The position numbers and the translations under genes were made by a program. Below are positions 49,601-59,379 of a stretch of DNA of 64,000 nt, one piece after another. How positions within the stretch are numbered: the stretch's first letter is position 1; the number at the start of each line of letters is the position of its first letter. Below the pieces are notes generated by a model. That model saw nothing but the letters and a program-made list of their open reading frames with translations. It searched no databases and was not told the origin of the DNA. Source of the stretch: Paraspadella gotoi. Taxonomy: Eukaryota > Chaetognatha. The stretch is taken from contig CM119265.1 in NCBI GenBank assembly GCA_051294375.1, positions 13,012,124 to 13,076,123 of the forward strand, in the 5' to 3' direction.

Positions 49601-52080
49601 ATCTTAATAGCATAAGGATCGTCGCAATCGCATAAGAAAAATCTGGATTGACGATAAATTTTGATACTAAAAAAATCAAATTTGAGAAAAATGAAGAAAA
49701 TTTAAAAAAAAAATAATAATAATAAATAAAAAAAATAAAATAAAGTATAATAAATATAAAACAATAAAATAACTTATTTTCGAGTTTAATTTTTAACAAG
49801 TGCTAAGTCTGGAGAACCATTATTGAAGGTACTTTTGTTTTACTTTTAGCGAGCAGTTTGATCGAATGCGACCTCTCTAAACACTGTCAACATTCCCAGA
49901 CAAAGGACAAAGTGAAACTTGAATCAGACTGACGAAGTGAAGTAAAGACTAAAGTGAAGTAAAATGAAATAAAGTAAAATAAAATAATAAAGTAAATATA
50001 TATTAAAAAAAAATATTATTCTGATTGATATTTAAAATATTTAGAAAAAAAAATCCACAAAAATCTCGGATGTATTTTGGGAATAAATGTTTTATCTAAT
50101 AATTCAATTCGGGAAGGGGAAGTTAGTGTTGTCTTCTGGAAATAGAGGGAGCATCTATACAACACAAGGTTAGATTACAATCTGTCCTAGTAATTGATGA
50201 TTGATGTAATTGTAATTGATGTGATGATAATCAATGATTATTAATCATTCATTGATGCGATGATAGTCATTCATTTAACTTCAAACGCTGATGTTTATGA
50301 AGCTGAAAATTAAGATAAACTATTATTTTTGTGGTAATAAATACGTTATTAAATACGTTTTTGTGAAAGAAACGTCTTCAACTGTTAAAACCAAAAATAA
50401 TTAAAAAATTCGGGGGGCCCATATCTCGCCTCGGGTCAAATATTGAAATTCGCCTCGATAGTTTTATTTCTATTCACATATGGATCGTTCATACCAAATT
50501 TCAATGAATTTGGTCCAGAAGTTTCCTCGGAACGTGTTCTGGTCACGAAAAACGGGTAGGGAAGACGGGGCAAGACGGGAACATGGGGTAAGATGGGGTT
50601 TGCTAATTTTAGCAACATAAAGTATATTCAATCCGTTTTTCTTTTCTAAATAGAAGCAACTACTCATCTTAGGATGACTCAAGAACTTTCCAACCGATTC
50701 CTTTACATTTTCAAAAATTATGCTAAAATATGTATCTACGTTATGAACGTAGTTTTCACTTTCAACATTTATTGTGCAAAATTTTACAAATTTAAATTTC
50801 AGTTTTTCGTATTTGGGGTAAGAAGAAGAAAATTTTCTTGGGCAAGATGGGGATGCACAAATCATTTTATCTTTTGGATTGATGTAGCTAGGTAGTTAGA
50901 AGGCCGAGAAACTACATTAGAAAACTAGTAGATGTCGTTGGAATGAAAAATCCATGGAAAAGGCGTGATGGAGAAATGGGCGCTCCAAAGCTTCCAGGGA
51001 ATTCAACATTCGATTTAAGACAAATCAGACAAATCAGACCCAATTAAATTTGTAAAGCAATCAACTAAAAACAATTATATAACATGTAAAAATTAACATT
51101 TAATCAATGCTGCTAGCTGGATAATGCGAAACACGTAAGACTTGACCCAAAAGCTACAGATTTAACACACTGGACGGGCTATGAGCTACAAATTCTCAAG
51201 AGCCATCGATGTTAAAGGATTTGATATCCTTGTGTTAGTTTTCGTGTTTGGTTTCTTTTTGCCAATGAATGGCAGTTACTTTGTTTCATGTTATGCTATG
51301 TCCGAATGCGACATTATTTTGTCCATATTAACAAATTATCAAAATGTTCTGATTTTCTATGGCAAAGTTGCATTTTTGTTGGTGCTGTATTGTTTTTGTT
51401 TGAAATCGCATTTTTTAAAAACAGTTTCAGCTCCCCATCTTGCCCTGCCCTTCTCCCCATCTAAACCCCATCTATAGGGAGTTTGACCAGTTTTTTAAAA
51501 AAATTCCAAACTTTATATGGTTAACTTTATATGGTTCACAATTATTGAAACTCACAAGGCATAAAAAATGGTAATGGTGTTTTCATCTGTAGTTCAATGT
51601 AGGATGGAATAATAAACTGTTTCAAACATTGCATTCAGAAAAAAGATTGGATAACGGATATCCGATACAGGGGGCATCAAAGATGATCCTGTGAGTGACT
51701 TGCAAGAATCATATCTAAAACAACAAACCTGTGTGTTTAATGCATTTGTAAAGAATATCCGACGACCCGGCTAGAAGAGATTCAGGATCATAGAGATAGA
51801 TGGATCCTTGTTCGCCTCCGGCGACCAAGGTACCCAATTGGCCTTTTCCGTGATTGCCCCAAACTAGTTTGTGAAAGCGCTGGTCAGAGGGTGATGTAGT
51901 TTGTCGAGGCATATCTAGGTCAGATTCCCCTAAGTCGAGTCGATATATTTCAATAGCGGCCGTCGTGTTGAAGGTGGCATCTAGCTGTTGGGCCGCTGTT
52001 CCCACCGCCAGCCGAATAGGATGGTGATCGGAGGGCGACCAAGCCACATTCCCAGTCCGCAAAATTTCTTTGACTTTCAT
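32325..52080 (-). CDS. SEC31A: SEC31, COPII outer coat subunit, 14 exons
   Basis: Forms the outer cage of ER exit vesicles with SEC13. Exons: 52080-51729, 47428-47298, 47154-47038, 46861-46696, 46617-46404, 46016-45785, 45687-45339, 40144-39972, 37481-37329, 37193-36971, 36906-36680, 34257-34021, 33909-33342, 33271-32325; 1362 residues, human about 1220. WD40 part: [78 protein letters not shown]. Then [20 protein letters not shown] (SEC13-contact region), the alpha-solenoid ([47 protein letters not shown]), a Pro-rich linker with NLGWNDPP (SEC23-binding type), and a conserved C-terminal helical domain. Exon 8 (39972-40144) is supported by splice sites and phase only; skipping it with a donor at 45385 also keeps frame. 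Large introns hold most of the repeats. The product could be named SEC31 without paralogue assignment. Confidence 0.94.
34529..34758 (+). mobile_element. SINE-like element family S1 in SEC31 intron 34258-36679
   Basis: Begins TATGGCAACAGG, with 'ctggcgctcaggctttggac' and 'caaagccaatgggacgagc', and ends 'gaatttagaattcgccaca'. It is the closest relative of the 5427-5682 copy. It lies antisense to SEC31. Confidence 0.65.
34759..36679. other. Rest of SEC31 intron 34258-36679
   Basis: Non-coding. It contains the 'agtgatctcgccagacgttac' repeat end plus AT satellite at 34919-35010. A repeat at 35800-36425 has inverted ends ('gaccagaatctgttccc' near 35844 and its mirror near 36395-36412); its left end recurs at 47520 and 48425 and its right end at 50440-50550. 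The ORF at 35152-35409 is AT-rich and unsupported. Confidence 0.5.
37655..37990 (+). mobile_element. tRNA-derived SINE family S2, copy 2 (SEC31 intron 37482-39971)
   Basis: Same landmarks as 25785-26090: 'gacttccttccatcagcacc', A-box-like TAGCGCAGTGG, 'cggaacggtccttgcaaaa', 'ctctcctctcggtcacttca'. Its 3' part, 'ggaccatacagggttggg' with 'tatcgagacaaa' (37920-37960), recurs inverted at 39027-39056. Confidence 0.65.
37991..39971. other. AT-rich part of SEC31 intron 37482-39971
   Basis: No gene or known element was recognised apart from the inverted 30-nt match at 39027-39056 to the end of the S2 SINE. Short ORFs here have no protein-like composition. Confidence 0.4.
40324..40366 (-). ncRNA. Hammerhead-ribozyme-like motif, intact core
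   Basis: Minus strand: GACG, CTGATGA (40361-40355), a GGCTT...AAGTC stem-loop, GAAAC (40334-40330), ATGTAC. A (GA)n-type tract on the plus strand follows at 40408-40430, as in the other copies. It has the same extra A before stem II; stem I is weak here. Confidence 0.45.
41053..41093. repeat. Palindromic solo end related to SINE family S1
   Basis: 'tattgtggcggtatata', a 5-nt centre, then the exact inverse. The half-site matches the 3' end of S1 copies (tataccgccaca). It sits inside another repeat family: the same flanks without it are found near 42850 and 19606. It looks like an insertion remnant. Confidence 0.6.
41298..41525 (+). repeat. 'ggtgacaattttacaagcgcc' repeat family, SEC31 intron copies
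   Basis: Starts 'catggtgacaattttacaag' and continues through 'caaaccagtggttatttcat', 'tgccttgacaatgagtgg' and 'gaaagttggcttg'. Other copies: 19168-19400 (plus), 20530-20735 (minus), 43148-43620 (minus, interrupted by a 240-nt insert), 44302-44497 (minus), and a fragment at 40165-40220. Copies often abut (TA)n. There is no ORF. The class is unknown. Confidence 0.75.
41581..41621 (-). ncRNA. Hammerhead-ribozyme-like motif, best stem II
   Basis: Minus strand: GCG, CTGATGA (41615-41609), then the stem GGCTC / loop GTATTGT / GAGCC, GAAAC (41590-41586), ATGT, C. The 5-bp stem II is perfect, and stem I can form GCG/TGC. ACATGT is self-complementary, so stem III would be long only in a dimer. A (GA)n tract follows at 41660-41690. 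One extra A precedes stem II. Confidence 0.5.
42173..42813 (+). mobile_element. Two SINE family S1 copies with a tandem repeat between them
   Basis: The full-length copy at 42173-42428 starts TATGGCAACAGCC and ends in TATACCGCCACA. A second, internally deleted copy lies at 42662-42813. They share 'gtctcgctttgccaacgcag' and the same 3' end almost exactly. Between them, 42530-42630 holds three imperfect units of about 40-50 nt around 'gcataggcgtttgtc' and 'tagcgtaccc'. Confidence 0.7.
43148..43620 (-). repeat. Repeat copy interrupted by a hairpin-bearing insert
   Basis: A minus-strand copy of the 41298 family is split at 43280-43526 by a GC-richer insert containing the inverted repeat 'gattggtcgaggccg...tctcgaccaatc' (43399-43430). 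'ttttaacacat' is present twice at the left junction (43257-43282), which may be a target-site or slippage duplication. (TA)n and (GA)n follow at 43623-43664. Confidence 0.55.
43865..44205 (-). repeat. (GA)n/(CAG)n-rich stretch and inverted end of the composite repeat
   Basis: Purine-rich DNA with CAGCAG and AGAGAG tracts (43870-44100), followed by an inverted copy of the 5' part of the composite repeat ('ttaataactgtcc' at 44140-44152, 'gacctcgatgatgagaagc'). The poly-Ala/Ser/Phe ORF crossing it is not credible. Confidence 0.6.
46147..46381 (-). mobile_element. SINE-like family S1 inside SEC31 intron 46017-46403
   Basis: Minus-strand copy: it starts near 46381 (tatagcaagagccgagttgcc) and ends at 46147 (tataccgccacag). 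It fills 235 of 387 intron nucleotides and begins about 22 nt downstream of the SEC31 exon 5 donor. It is the only S1 copy in the sense orientation of its host gene. Confidence 0.7.
47400..49219. repeat. 0.9 kb tandem segmental duplication copying a SEC31 splice acceptor
   Basis: Two head-to-tail units: 47400-48306 and 48307-49219. Each starts with 'ttgttgaaatccaaagccc', which is SEC31 exon 2 plus its acceptor (inverse of 'tgctaatcccag'), and ends 'tatttattggccgataaa'. Each contains a repeat end ('gaccagaatcagttccc') and a minisatellite of about 22-nt units ('gtaatagtaattgatgattta'). The units differ by a few substitutions and small indels, mainly in the satellite. The second copy of the acceptor lies upstream in the intron relative to transcription. 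Confidence 0.9.
49220..51728. other. 5' part of SEC31 intron 1: repeats, no gene
   Basis: 49180-49500 is the inverse of 24720-25046 from the TIR element. 50100-50190 repeats 21735-21835. 50165-50275 holds a 'gatgataatcattcattga' satellite. 50440-50550 repeats 36305-36415. 50555-51480 has inverted ends rich in GGGGTAAGATGGGG and CCCCATCTTGCC, and the AT-rich middle has only unsupported ORFs. Confidence 0.55.
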
Positions 52081-52100
52081 ATTTATAGCGATAATTCAAA

Positions 52101-52120
52101 TCTGGAAATACAAAAGTCAG
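52101..52120 (-). promoter_or_regulatory. Putative trans-splice acceptor of SEC31
   Basis: Minus strand 'cttttgtatttccag' with AG at 52103-52102, 21 nt before the SEC31 ATG and 33 nt after the RRP8 stop codon. An upstream SEC31 exon with a donor could exist only inside or before RRP8, so spliced-leader addition to a polycistronic RNA is the simplest reading. Confidence 0.65.
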
Positions 52121-52134
52121 AACGCATACAACAA

Positions 52135-53659
52135 TCATCTTTTTTTGTAGAAACACGGTTCCAAACTAAGGGGAAAAGAGTCGGAGACCAGAGTCTTTCC
52201 GGTTTTTTTAAAATCAAGCAAGAAAAATACTTTGTAGTCTAAATTTTTTTTTATCAGCTTGAAACCGCACTTTTGCACGTCTCTCAGAAATTGCTTCAAA
52301 TTTTTGCATCTACTTTCCACTTCGGCTATTTTTAAGATACCGCCTTTCTTGAGCACGCGATTCGCCTCTCGTATGAAGTCCACCAGGTTTGTACCCATCA
52401 AGGAAAGGCAAAAAACCGCTACGTCGACAGATGAGTCTTTAAGAGGGCAGCACCCCATGTCACAAGCCGTAACCATTTCGTTCGCAGCGACCAGATCGAA
52501 GGAATCGACGTTATGGACGCCATCTTCCGACAAGTCGAGAGCAAGCTTCGCTTCGCCGCAACCGAAATCAGCAATGTGTTTTGGAACATTGATGGATTTG
52601 AGATCGGATATGATCACATTGAGGGGATTTACGGGCCACTTGGCAACCTTAAATTAAGAATTTCAAATTTAAAACAATTATTTAAAAAAAAAGTGTTTTA
52701 TATTATATTAAAAACTATTTTATATTTTTTATATCAACCTGGGCAGAATATCCGCGATGATAATTATGAAAAGCGTCGCGATCACTATCAAAAATTTTCT
52801 TGGCCTCTGTACTAGACATCGTGTATAGCTTTTCGTTGATAAATCTGAATTTTGCCGACTCGAGTTTACCCACGAGCTTGGCTTTTAACTTTTCAGATTT
52901 CGTTTCACCGGGTTGTTTCACGTCGTGAACTTTTTCCTCGAGTTTATTACCTTTGCCTATGGCGCGAATTTGGGAAATTCTTTTAACCAAACTTTGTAAT
53001 TCTTCATGTTTATTCACATCGGTCCTCACTGTTTCATCATTCTCTTTCGCAAAAGAAACTTCCCTATTTGTTGGTGATAGATCTAATTTTTGTTTTGCTT
53101 TTTTCTTCATTTTGGATCGTTTCCTCAATTCCGCGATTTTTTCTTTGATTTTCTTGGCCTTTACAGAAGGTTGGTCAGGGGTGGACGGGATGCAACTAAG
53201 CAAATCGAAATCTGGGGCGGAGGAAACAGATGAAACTTTGCACGTTATAATTTTTTTTGGAGCGGATTCGCTCTCATTATCTGAAGAGCTGGTAAATTTC
53301 CTTTTTACATTATGATTATATTTATCCTTCTCTGCCTCTTTTGTTTCGCATTGCTTTCGTTCTCTTGCAACTTTGCGCATTTCTTGGCGCCTTAATTTGT
53401 TTTTTGCTTTTTTTTGTAATATCCTTTGTTGTTCCTCGGGCGGAAGATCGGAAAGAGGAATAATGTTTTTTGATACGTCTTTTTTTGCCTTGAATTTTTT
53501 ATCTGTTTTTGAAGATGTTTTTAATGGAATTTCATGCTCTCCTGTCGAATCTTTTAACAAATTTTTGTTGACTTTCTTTTTTTTTCTTTTACTTTGCAAT
53601 CTTTTAAATCTCCTCTCTTTAGCCAAAGGCGTTAATGATTTTTTATATTTCTTTAACAT
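52135..53659 (-). CDS. RRP8: Ribosomal RNA-processing protein 8 (25S/28S m1A methyltransferase), 2 exons
   Basis: Nucleolar SAM-dependent enzyme that methylates an adenine of large-subunit rRNA; also a subunit of the rDNA-silencing eNoSC complex in mammals. Exons: 53659-52739 and 52647-52135, giving 477 residues (human 456). The N-terminal 220 residues are highly basic and Lys/Ser-rich, as expected for nucleolar localisation. The conserved core starts with AKFRFINEKLYTMSS and YHRGYSAQVAKWPVNP. SAM motif I is IADFGCGEAKLAL, followed by DSSVDVAVFCLSLMGTNLVD and REANRVLKKGGILKIAEV. The extreme C-terminus EPCFYKKR matches the family end. The intron is 91 nt, GT-AG. A 3' splice site (ttactttcag, AG at 53670-53669) lies just 9 nt before the start codon, so it may be the first cistron of a trans-spliced operon. 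Confidence 0.96.
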
Positions 53660-53671
53660 TTTTTTACCCTG

Positions 53672-55748
53672 AAAGTAAATTTTAAAAACAGAACCAATTA
53701 CTAATAACGAGCCGGCCTGAATCCATTACCATAAAAAATATACAAAAAGAATGTATGGAGATCTACAGTATAATTCTACAAGTATAATTTATTAGCCCTG
53801 TTAGGTTCGGAAACATTTTTAATTTAAGGTCTATAAAGAGGCGCAAAAGATTTTAATATAAAAAGGGCCGTATCGAATAATAAGTGGTCGTCAGGACTTT
53901 ACAAATACGTATGAAATGTTGCCAGGTTTAAATAAGTCAAAAATCCAAGAAAGCATTCTCTTCTGTCATCGTTAGAAGTTACATAAAATTAAGGCGGTTG
54001 ACTGTGTAACATCATACCTTTAACTAAGCATAAAATTCTGAAAAGAACTAATAAATATTAAACTGCCAGACTTCATTAAATAAAAATCATAAGCATAATA
54101 CGATCAACAGATAATAACTCAAAAAATATCGAGGTCTTAATTAGCCTTATGTTCCAAGTTTTTTCTTTCCTATACCTAGTATACTAAGAGCAAGTCTATT
54201 GTGGGTCGACCGGCAACAAATTCTAATCATAAACATGATCTTGATTTTATAAAAGTGGGTTTATCTGTTAAAAAGCAACGGTATGTCGCAACTTTTTTCA
54301 TTAATCCATATTATCCATATTCGGTTTTGTTTTTTCATACTAAATTTTACAAATATCTTATTTTTTCCCAAAGAGGAACAATCAAAATGACAATCCAAAA
54401 AGTCCTGATTTTGCACCCCTTGGATTTTTAGTTCACAATATATTTTGCATTGATTTTTACTAATGTTTATACAAATAAAAATGGAATTCATCTTTTATTT
54501 CGGATAGTAGTTAGACCATAAAGGTCTAACTCATTCACAGTTGGTCATCTTCAAGAAGACAAAACTTGGAAGTAAAGTTAAAAAAGATTTACATCAATGA
54601 GTGAATAAATAAAACAAATGCAAAAATGCAGTTGATTGTGATATTCGATAATAAAGGAATTCAAAATAATTTCTACTTCTAAAGCTGTATAACGTAACAG
54701 CACAAATAATTTTTGTTCAAATTCACCTACTGTTGAAGAGTAATTTTGATTATGTTACTGGTTCAATATCGTGTAATGTGACTTCAAAACTAGTCAACAT
54801 AAATAATAAATGTTTTGATTACGAGAAATGCGGGTCAACTTTTTGAAACTTTTTTTGTCCTGCTTGGGCAATTTTCGATTTTTCGTTTCGTCAGTCCTCG
54901 TTTTGTTTTTTTAAATTTTAATATCACAAATACAATGTATGTATAAAATTTATCTATGAGCATAGTATAAATTTAAGAGTCATAACCTTCCAAAAACTTT
55001 TTCTTCGCGTCTTAGGATCCGACGGTTCGTCCTCTAGAAATTTTTTAAAGGCTCGCTACAGTTGAGACTTGATCCGAGTTTTAAGTACTAGAATACATAA
55101 AAATTTAATTTTTTTCCCCTTTTATCTGATCAGTTCTCTATTGAATTTAAAACAAAATAATTTTTTTTCTCGAATCTTTCGGATTAATTCCTTAGTTTTA
55201 TAATTTTTTTAATACAAAAAAGGGCAAAGTCGAATAATGCCTACAAGCGTTTTCATATATAGTTTCATATAAAAGTAAAATAAATTTTATTAGTAAATAT
55301 CAAAATTACTCTCGCAAAATTTGGTATCCTAATAAATTACATTTAAAATTTAAATTTTTTCTTGCATTTTTCATAAATAAATTAAAAATAATATGTGCTA
55401 ACTTACAAAAATATTTAAAAATTTGGTATCCTAACAAATTGTTAGAAACCAAATGAAAAAAGCTTTTGAGCTAAAAAGGAAAAAGAATTTTAAAGCAATA
55501 AGCGAATAACATCTCCTTTCTGTTAAGTAAAAATACAGAAATGATTTTCCTTTAATGCTCAATGTTTTCACTCATGTGTTACAGAGATGATACTATTTAT
55601 ATATATATATTAATATATAAAATAAAACTATTATGTATAGACTTTCGAATTCGTTGTCAAAACAAATAAAAATTGTTTTTCTCCTAAAAATAAAACTAAT
55701 AATTAAATTTAGGATTTATAGAAATTATTTCAAAATTTACTTCATTAT
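53672..55748. other. Intergenic DNA between RRP8 and the composite repeat
   Basis: AT-rich; no gene, RNA or recognisable element. The ORF at 54201-54431 has no protein-like features. Any promoter of the RRP8-SEC31-GOSR2-DDA1 cluster should lie here, but no clear element is visible. Confidence 0.4.
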
Positions 55749-57571
55749 TAAACAAGTTTGAGCAAACAATGTCGGATTTGCATACGATAATTAATTAATT
55801 ATTAATCGATTAATTAATTAATTAATTTTAATATGTAATAATTAATTTTAAATTTATATTCAACTTATCATCATCGATGTCCTTAAAATTGGGTTAGGAC
55901 AGTTATTAAATATGTTTTGTTATCATTTTATCAAAACAAACAAATATCCTTTATTTTATTTTATGTCTCTTTGTCTCTCTCTCTTTTTATGCAATTGCGA
56001 CGATCTTTATGCTTTTTAAGATTTTTTTAACTTTATTATTAATTAATTAAAACATTTATTAGTAATCATTAATAAAGTAAATTTGACTTATGTTTTTTTC
56101 CATCTAAACTCATTTCCACTGGCTCAATTCCGTCAAAACTTATATAATTATTATATATTATAAATATTTAAAAGCTTCAGTGCAACAACCAATGAACTAA
56201 ATCAAAAGTTACATTGAAAATCGATTTAGTAGTAAAAGGAAAAAAAATTTTTAAAGAGAACTAGAAGTTATAATTTTTTAAGGTTTTTTCTATTTTTAAC
56301 CAATTTATTGTCAAAATTTGAAAAACATTATAGTACTCATTTCATTAACTTTTAAGCTCTACAAGAACCCTTCTTAAAAAAATCAAATTTTTAAAATTTT
56401 TTTTTGTCATTTGTTATATATTAATAAATATTTAAAAGCTTCAGTGCAACAACCCAATGAACTAATTCAAAAAGTTACATTGAAATCGATTTAGTAGTAG
56501 AAAGAAAAAGAAATTTTTTTGAGAGAACTAGAAGTTATAAAAAGTGTTCAATTATGGCCCGCCTTACTAGATATTTGCATGTGATTAAACAATGTTATCG
56601 GAATAATAATTTCATCAATTTTATGTATTTTGTAAGTATTTTAATTATTTTTATTCAAAATTCCAGGTCAATCGATAATTAAGTGGTAATAAGCTAACTT
56701 GTTCAACTTGCATAATTTAATCAACTTGCATAATTTGGTCAACAGAACATAATTTGGTCTACACATGATCATTAATTTGGTCAACATGGCATATTTTTTG
56801 TCAATTGGCATAATTTGGTAAATCAATCAATCAATCAATCAGAGAGAGATAGAGAGTGAGAAACTTAAAAAAATTCAAATAAATGTTCTTTAGGTTTTCT
56901 AATTTGAACTCTTTCCACTCCAACGATTCCATCAAAAAATTTATATCCAGCTTTATCACATACTTTCCTACCACACACCAAAATTCCATTTCGATTTATC
57001 TATCCAATTTTTAATAAACATAATAATTATGAGTAAATTTAAGTAAAAATACTTCAAGTAAATATGACTTTTGTTTTTTCCATTTTAACTCATTTCCACT
57101 CGCACGATTCCATCGAAACTTTATATCCAGCTCAATCACACACTCCCTACCATCATACAAAATTTCAAGTCAATTGCCCTTCCACTCATGAGCAATTGGC
57201 GTTCAAATAGTGAAATATATTTTTTTTTTTTCCATTTAAACCAATTTCCACTCGCACGATTCCCTCGAAACTTCATATCCATCTCAATCACACAGTTTCC
57301 TACCCACACACAAAATTTCATACCATCCATCCATCCAATCACGAGTAATTGGAGTTTTTTGCTAAGGTGGGACGGACGGAAGGACGGACAGACAGACACA
57401 GAGACAGACAGACAGACGGACGGACATCTTTTTTTGCATAATTTATCATAATTCGATGTTCTGACATGACATAAGTGTGTGCCCGACAATATTGAGGAGG
57501 CGGACCGACGGACCGACAAAGTGAGTTATAGAGTCGGGATCTGCTGATAAGCAGATCCGACTAAAAAAAAA
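55749..57571 (+). repeat. Composite interspersed repeat, copy 2
   Basis: Same order and orientation as 1799-3292: the 'aagtttgagcaaacaatgtcg' start, ATTAATTAA stretch, tandem 'catttaaactcatttccactc' units, (GGAC)n at 57367-57424, and the 'agtcgggatctgctgataag' end. It also has an internal duplication: 'aaaagcttcagtgcaacaacc' at 56171 and 56436. Reading frames through (GGAC)n are not genes. Confidence 0.8.
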
Positions 57572-57789
57572 GTAAAACAAATGCTTTCGCAACTTTCATA
57601 AGGAAAAGAAAAGCAGTAGAAAAATGTCAAAGTCCTCCTCCCTTTTTAAAAAGAACTTATAACCTGGATTCATTTTAGGCGTCAGAGTGAGAAAAAATTA
57701 TGTAAAACTACATAAACGGTTAATTTTGTAGTGTGCATAAAAATATTAAAATAACCCAACTATGGTAAACTGGAAAACAATAAAAAAAA

Positions 57790-59379
57790 TCAATAAGGTA
57801 GGGAATCGATCCTAGCGTAGGATCCAGTTTCGTTCATATCGGCATTTCTTCTACTCGAGTTGTCAATATCCAATCGGCTGTAAGACTGCCTGAAGCAGAA
57901 AAGCAACGGAATTCCGATAGCGGTGACACCCAGTATTGCCCAGTTGCTCCACGCGACACCGATGCCTTTAATACCCATGATGAGGAGATAAGCAGCGCCG
58001 CAGACGTTATTTATTAGCGTCAGCATGCAGGAGGCAATCGAGTCTGAGATTGGGTACACAGTTTCGATTGTTGCCTCATAGTACAACGGAATAGTCGAAG
58101 TTTGGCAAACGGCATAGGCGATGAAAGCAATGTATAAGTGGGTTGTTTTCATTGGCAAAACTTCATTATACATAAGGCATATCCATGAAAATAACCCCGT
58201 CATAAAGATCGTCAACGTGAGGAGAAAAAGCTTGAAATGTCCCGCAAAACGGTCGGCTGTGAAGGCCATAATGAAGGAAGCTAAAATACCGGCAGTGCTG
58301 TAGTAAAGGCCTAAATGACCAGCGTCGTCTTGAGTGACCCCGAACTTGTGGAAAATAGAGTTGAGCTGAGTTCCATAGGTGGAGAAACAACCAGCGCAGA
58401 GGCCGTAGGGAAGCGCCACCAACCAAAAATTGGGGATCTTAATAATATTTAAAAGCCCTGCAAGAAGGCTTCCTTTCGGTTGGGAGGCCGAGAGCGACGG
58501 GGGTAACCTCGGCCTGTTAGGAAAGTAGACACAGGCGGCAACAGTGAGCGTCGTGATCAGCGCCCACTCGAACCACATCAAGTTAAATATATCTTCACGA
58601 AATGGTTGTAGACTAGTCGCATTGGTAAGGTTTTGAAAAGCAAAAGAATCCACCGTCACGTTGGCCATCGTCGGTACTTCTCGGACAAAGAGCGGCCCGA
58701 CGAAGAAGGACAACGCGATTCCAAGAAGATTGAGCAACGCTCCGATCGCCGTCGCGGTCGTTCTCTGCTTTGGCGGGAACCAGGTGGCCGAGAAGATCGG
58801 GGGAACCGCCATTGACACGGGACCGCCTAGTCCCGCCAGAAATTGACCAACGTGCATAGTGTAGCGGACGTAGTCGCGTTGGACTGGAAGAAGGCGCACT
58901 GTCGTTCCGAAGAAAGTGCCAAACAGCGCCAAAAGCAAAGACGCGCGTAAGCCCCACTTCTCTATGACGTAGTTGAAGGGAAAGAGAGCGATAAAGAAAG
59001 AAATGCAGCCCCAATTAGCGATTAGGGCAATGTCGGTATTGTCCCAGCCGAAGACGATTTCGCAAGTTTCCGAAATCGGACCGAATGTATTCCATATAAG
59101 TCCTTGGACAAAACCGTTCATGGACAGAAGAAAGAGGAGATACCACCGAATACTGTAGACGCCGGTGACGGGCGGATTGTTGACAGGGGATGCGCCGTTG
59201 TCAACTTCATCGTCGATGGGTAATCCAGGCCAACCGAGAACGACCACATTCGGTTCTGAATTGTTCGTCGAGGCGTCTTCGCGGATGCCGTAACTTGAAA
59301 GGACAGGCGTTGTTTGAGAACGGCCCCGCCTGTCTGAGGGATTCGGGCCTAATAATGGCGCTGATTCCGAGGATGACAT
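57790..59379 (-). CDS. SLC49A4: SLC49A4/DIRC2-type lysosomal MFS transporter, single exon
   Basis: 529 residues, human 478. The protein was described as DIRC2, a lysosomal membrane transporter; recent work assigns proton-coupled pyridoxine export to SLC49A4. The cytosolic N-terminus has a dileucine sorting signal ESAPLL equivalent to the human one. After a 75-residue variable tail there are about 12 hydrophobic segments. Family signatures are GFVQGLIWNTFGPISE, GGPVSMAVPPIFSATWF, RTTATAIGALLNLLGIA, YFPNRPRLPPS and the C-terminal CFRQSYSRL. A predicted luminal loop after the sixth segment carries NVT and NAT/NLT glycosylation sequons. No introns are seen in the ORF, unlike its neighbours, but an untranslated first exon is possible. 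The next minus-strand gene (RRP8) is 4.1 kb away, so it is probably not in the same operon. Confidence 0.9.
   Translation of the reverse strand: MSSSESAPLLGPNPSDRRGRSQTTPVLSSYGIREDASTNNSEPNVVVLGWPGLPIDDEVDNGASPVNNPPVTGVYSIRWYLLFLLSMNGFVQGLIWNTFGPISETCEIVFGWDNTDIALIANWGCISFFIALFPFNYVIEKWGLRASLLLALFGTFFGTTVRLLPVQRDYVRYTMHVGQFLAGLGGPVSMAVPPIFSATWFPPKQRTTATAIGALLNLLGIALSFFVGPLFVREVPTMANVTVDSFAFQNLTNATSLQPFREDIFNLMWFEWALITTLTVAACVYFPNRPRLPPSLSASQPKGSLLAGLLNIIKIPNFWLVALPYGLCAGCFSTYGTQLNSIFHKFGVTQDDAGHLGLYYSTAGILASFIMAFTADRFAGHFKLFLLTLTIFMTGLFSWICLMYNEVLPMKTTHLYIAFIAYAVCQTSTIPLYYEATIETVYPISDSIASCMLTLINNVCGAAYLLIMGIKGIGVAWSNWAILGVTAIGIPLLFCFRQSYSRLDIDNSSRRNADMNETGSYARIDSLPY

Noticed and set aside
51181-51477. 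98-residue ORF with hydrophobic stretches in SEC31 intron 1
   Set aside because: AT-rich frame inside an element with inverted GGGGTAAGATGG ends; no recognisable protein features.
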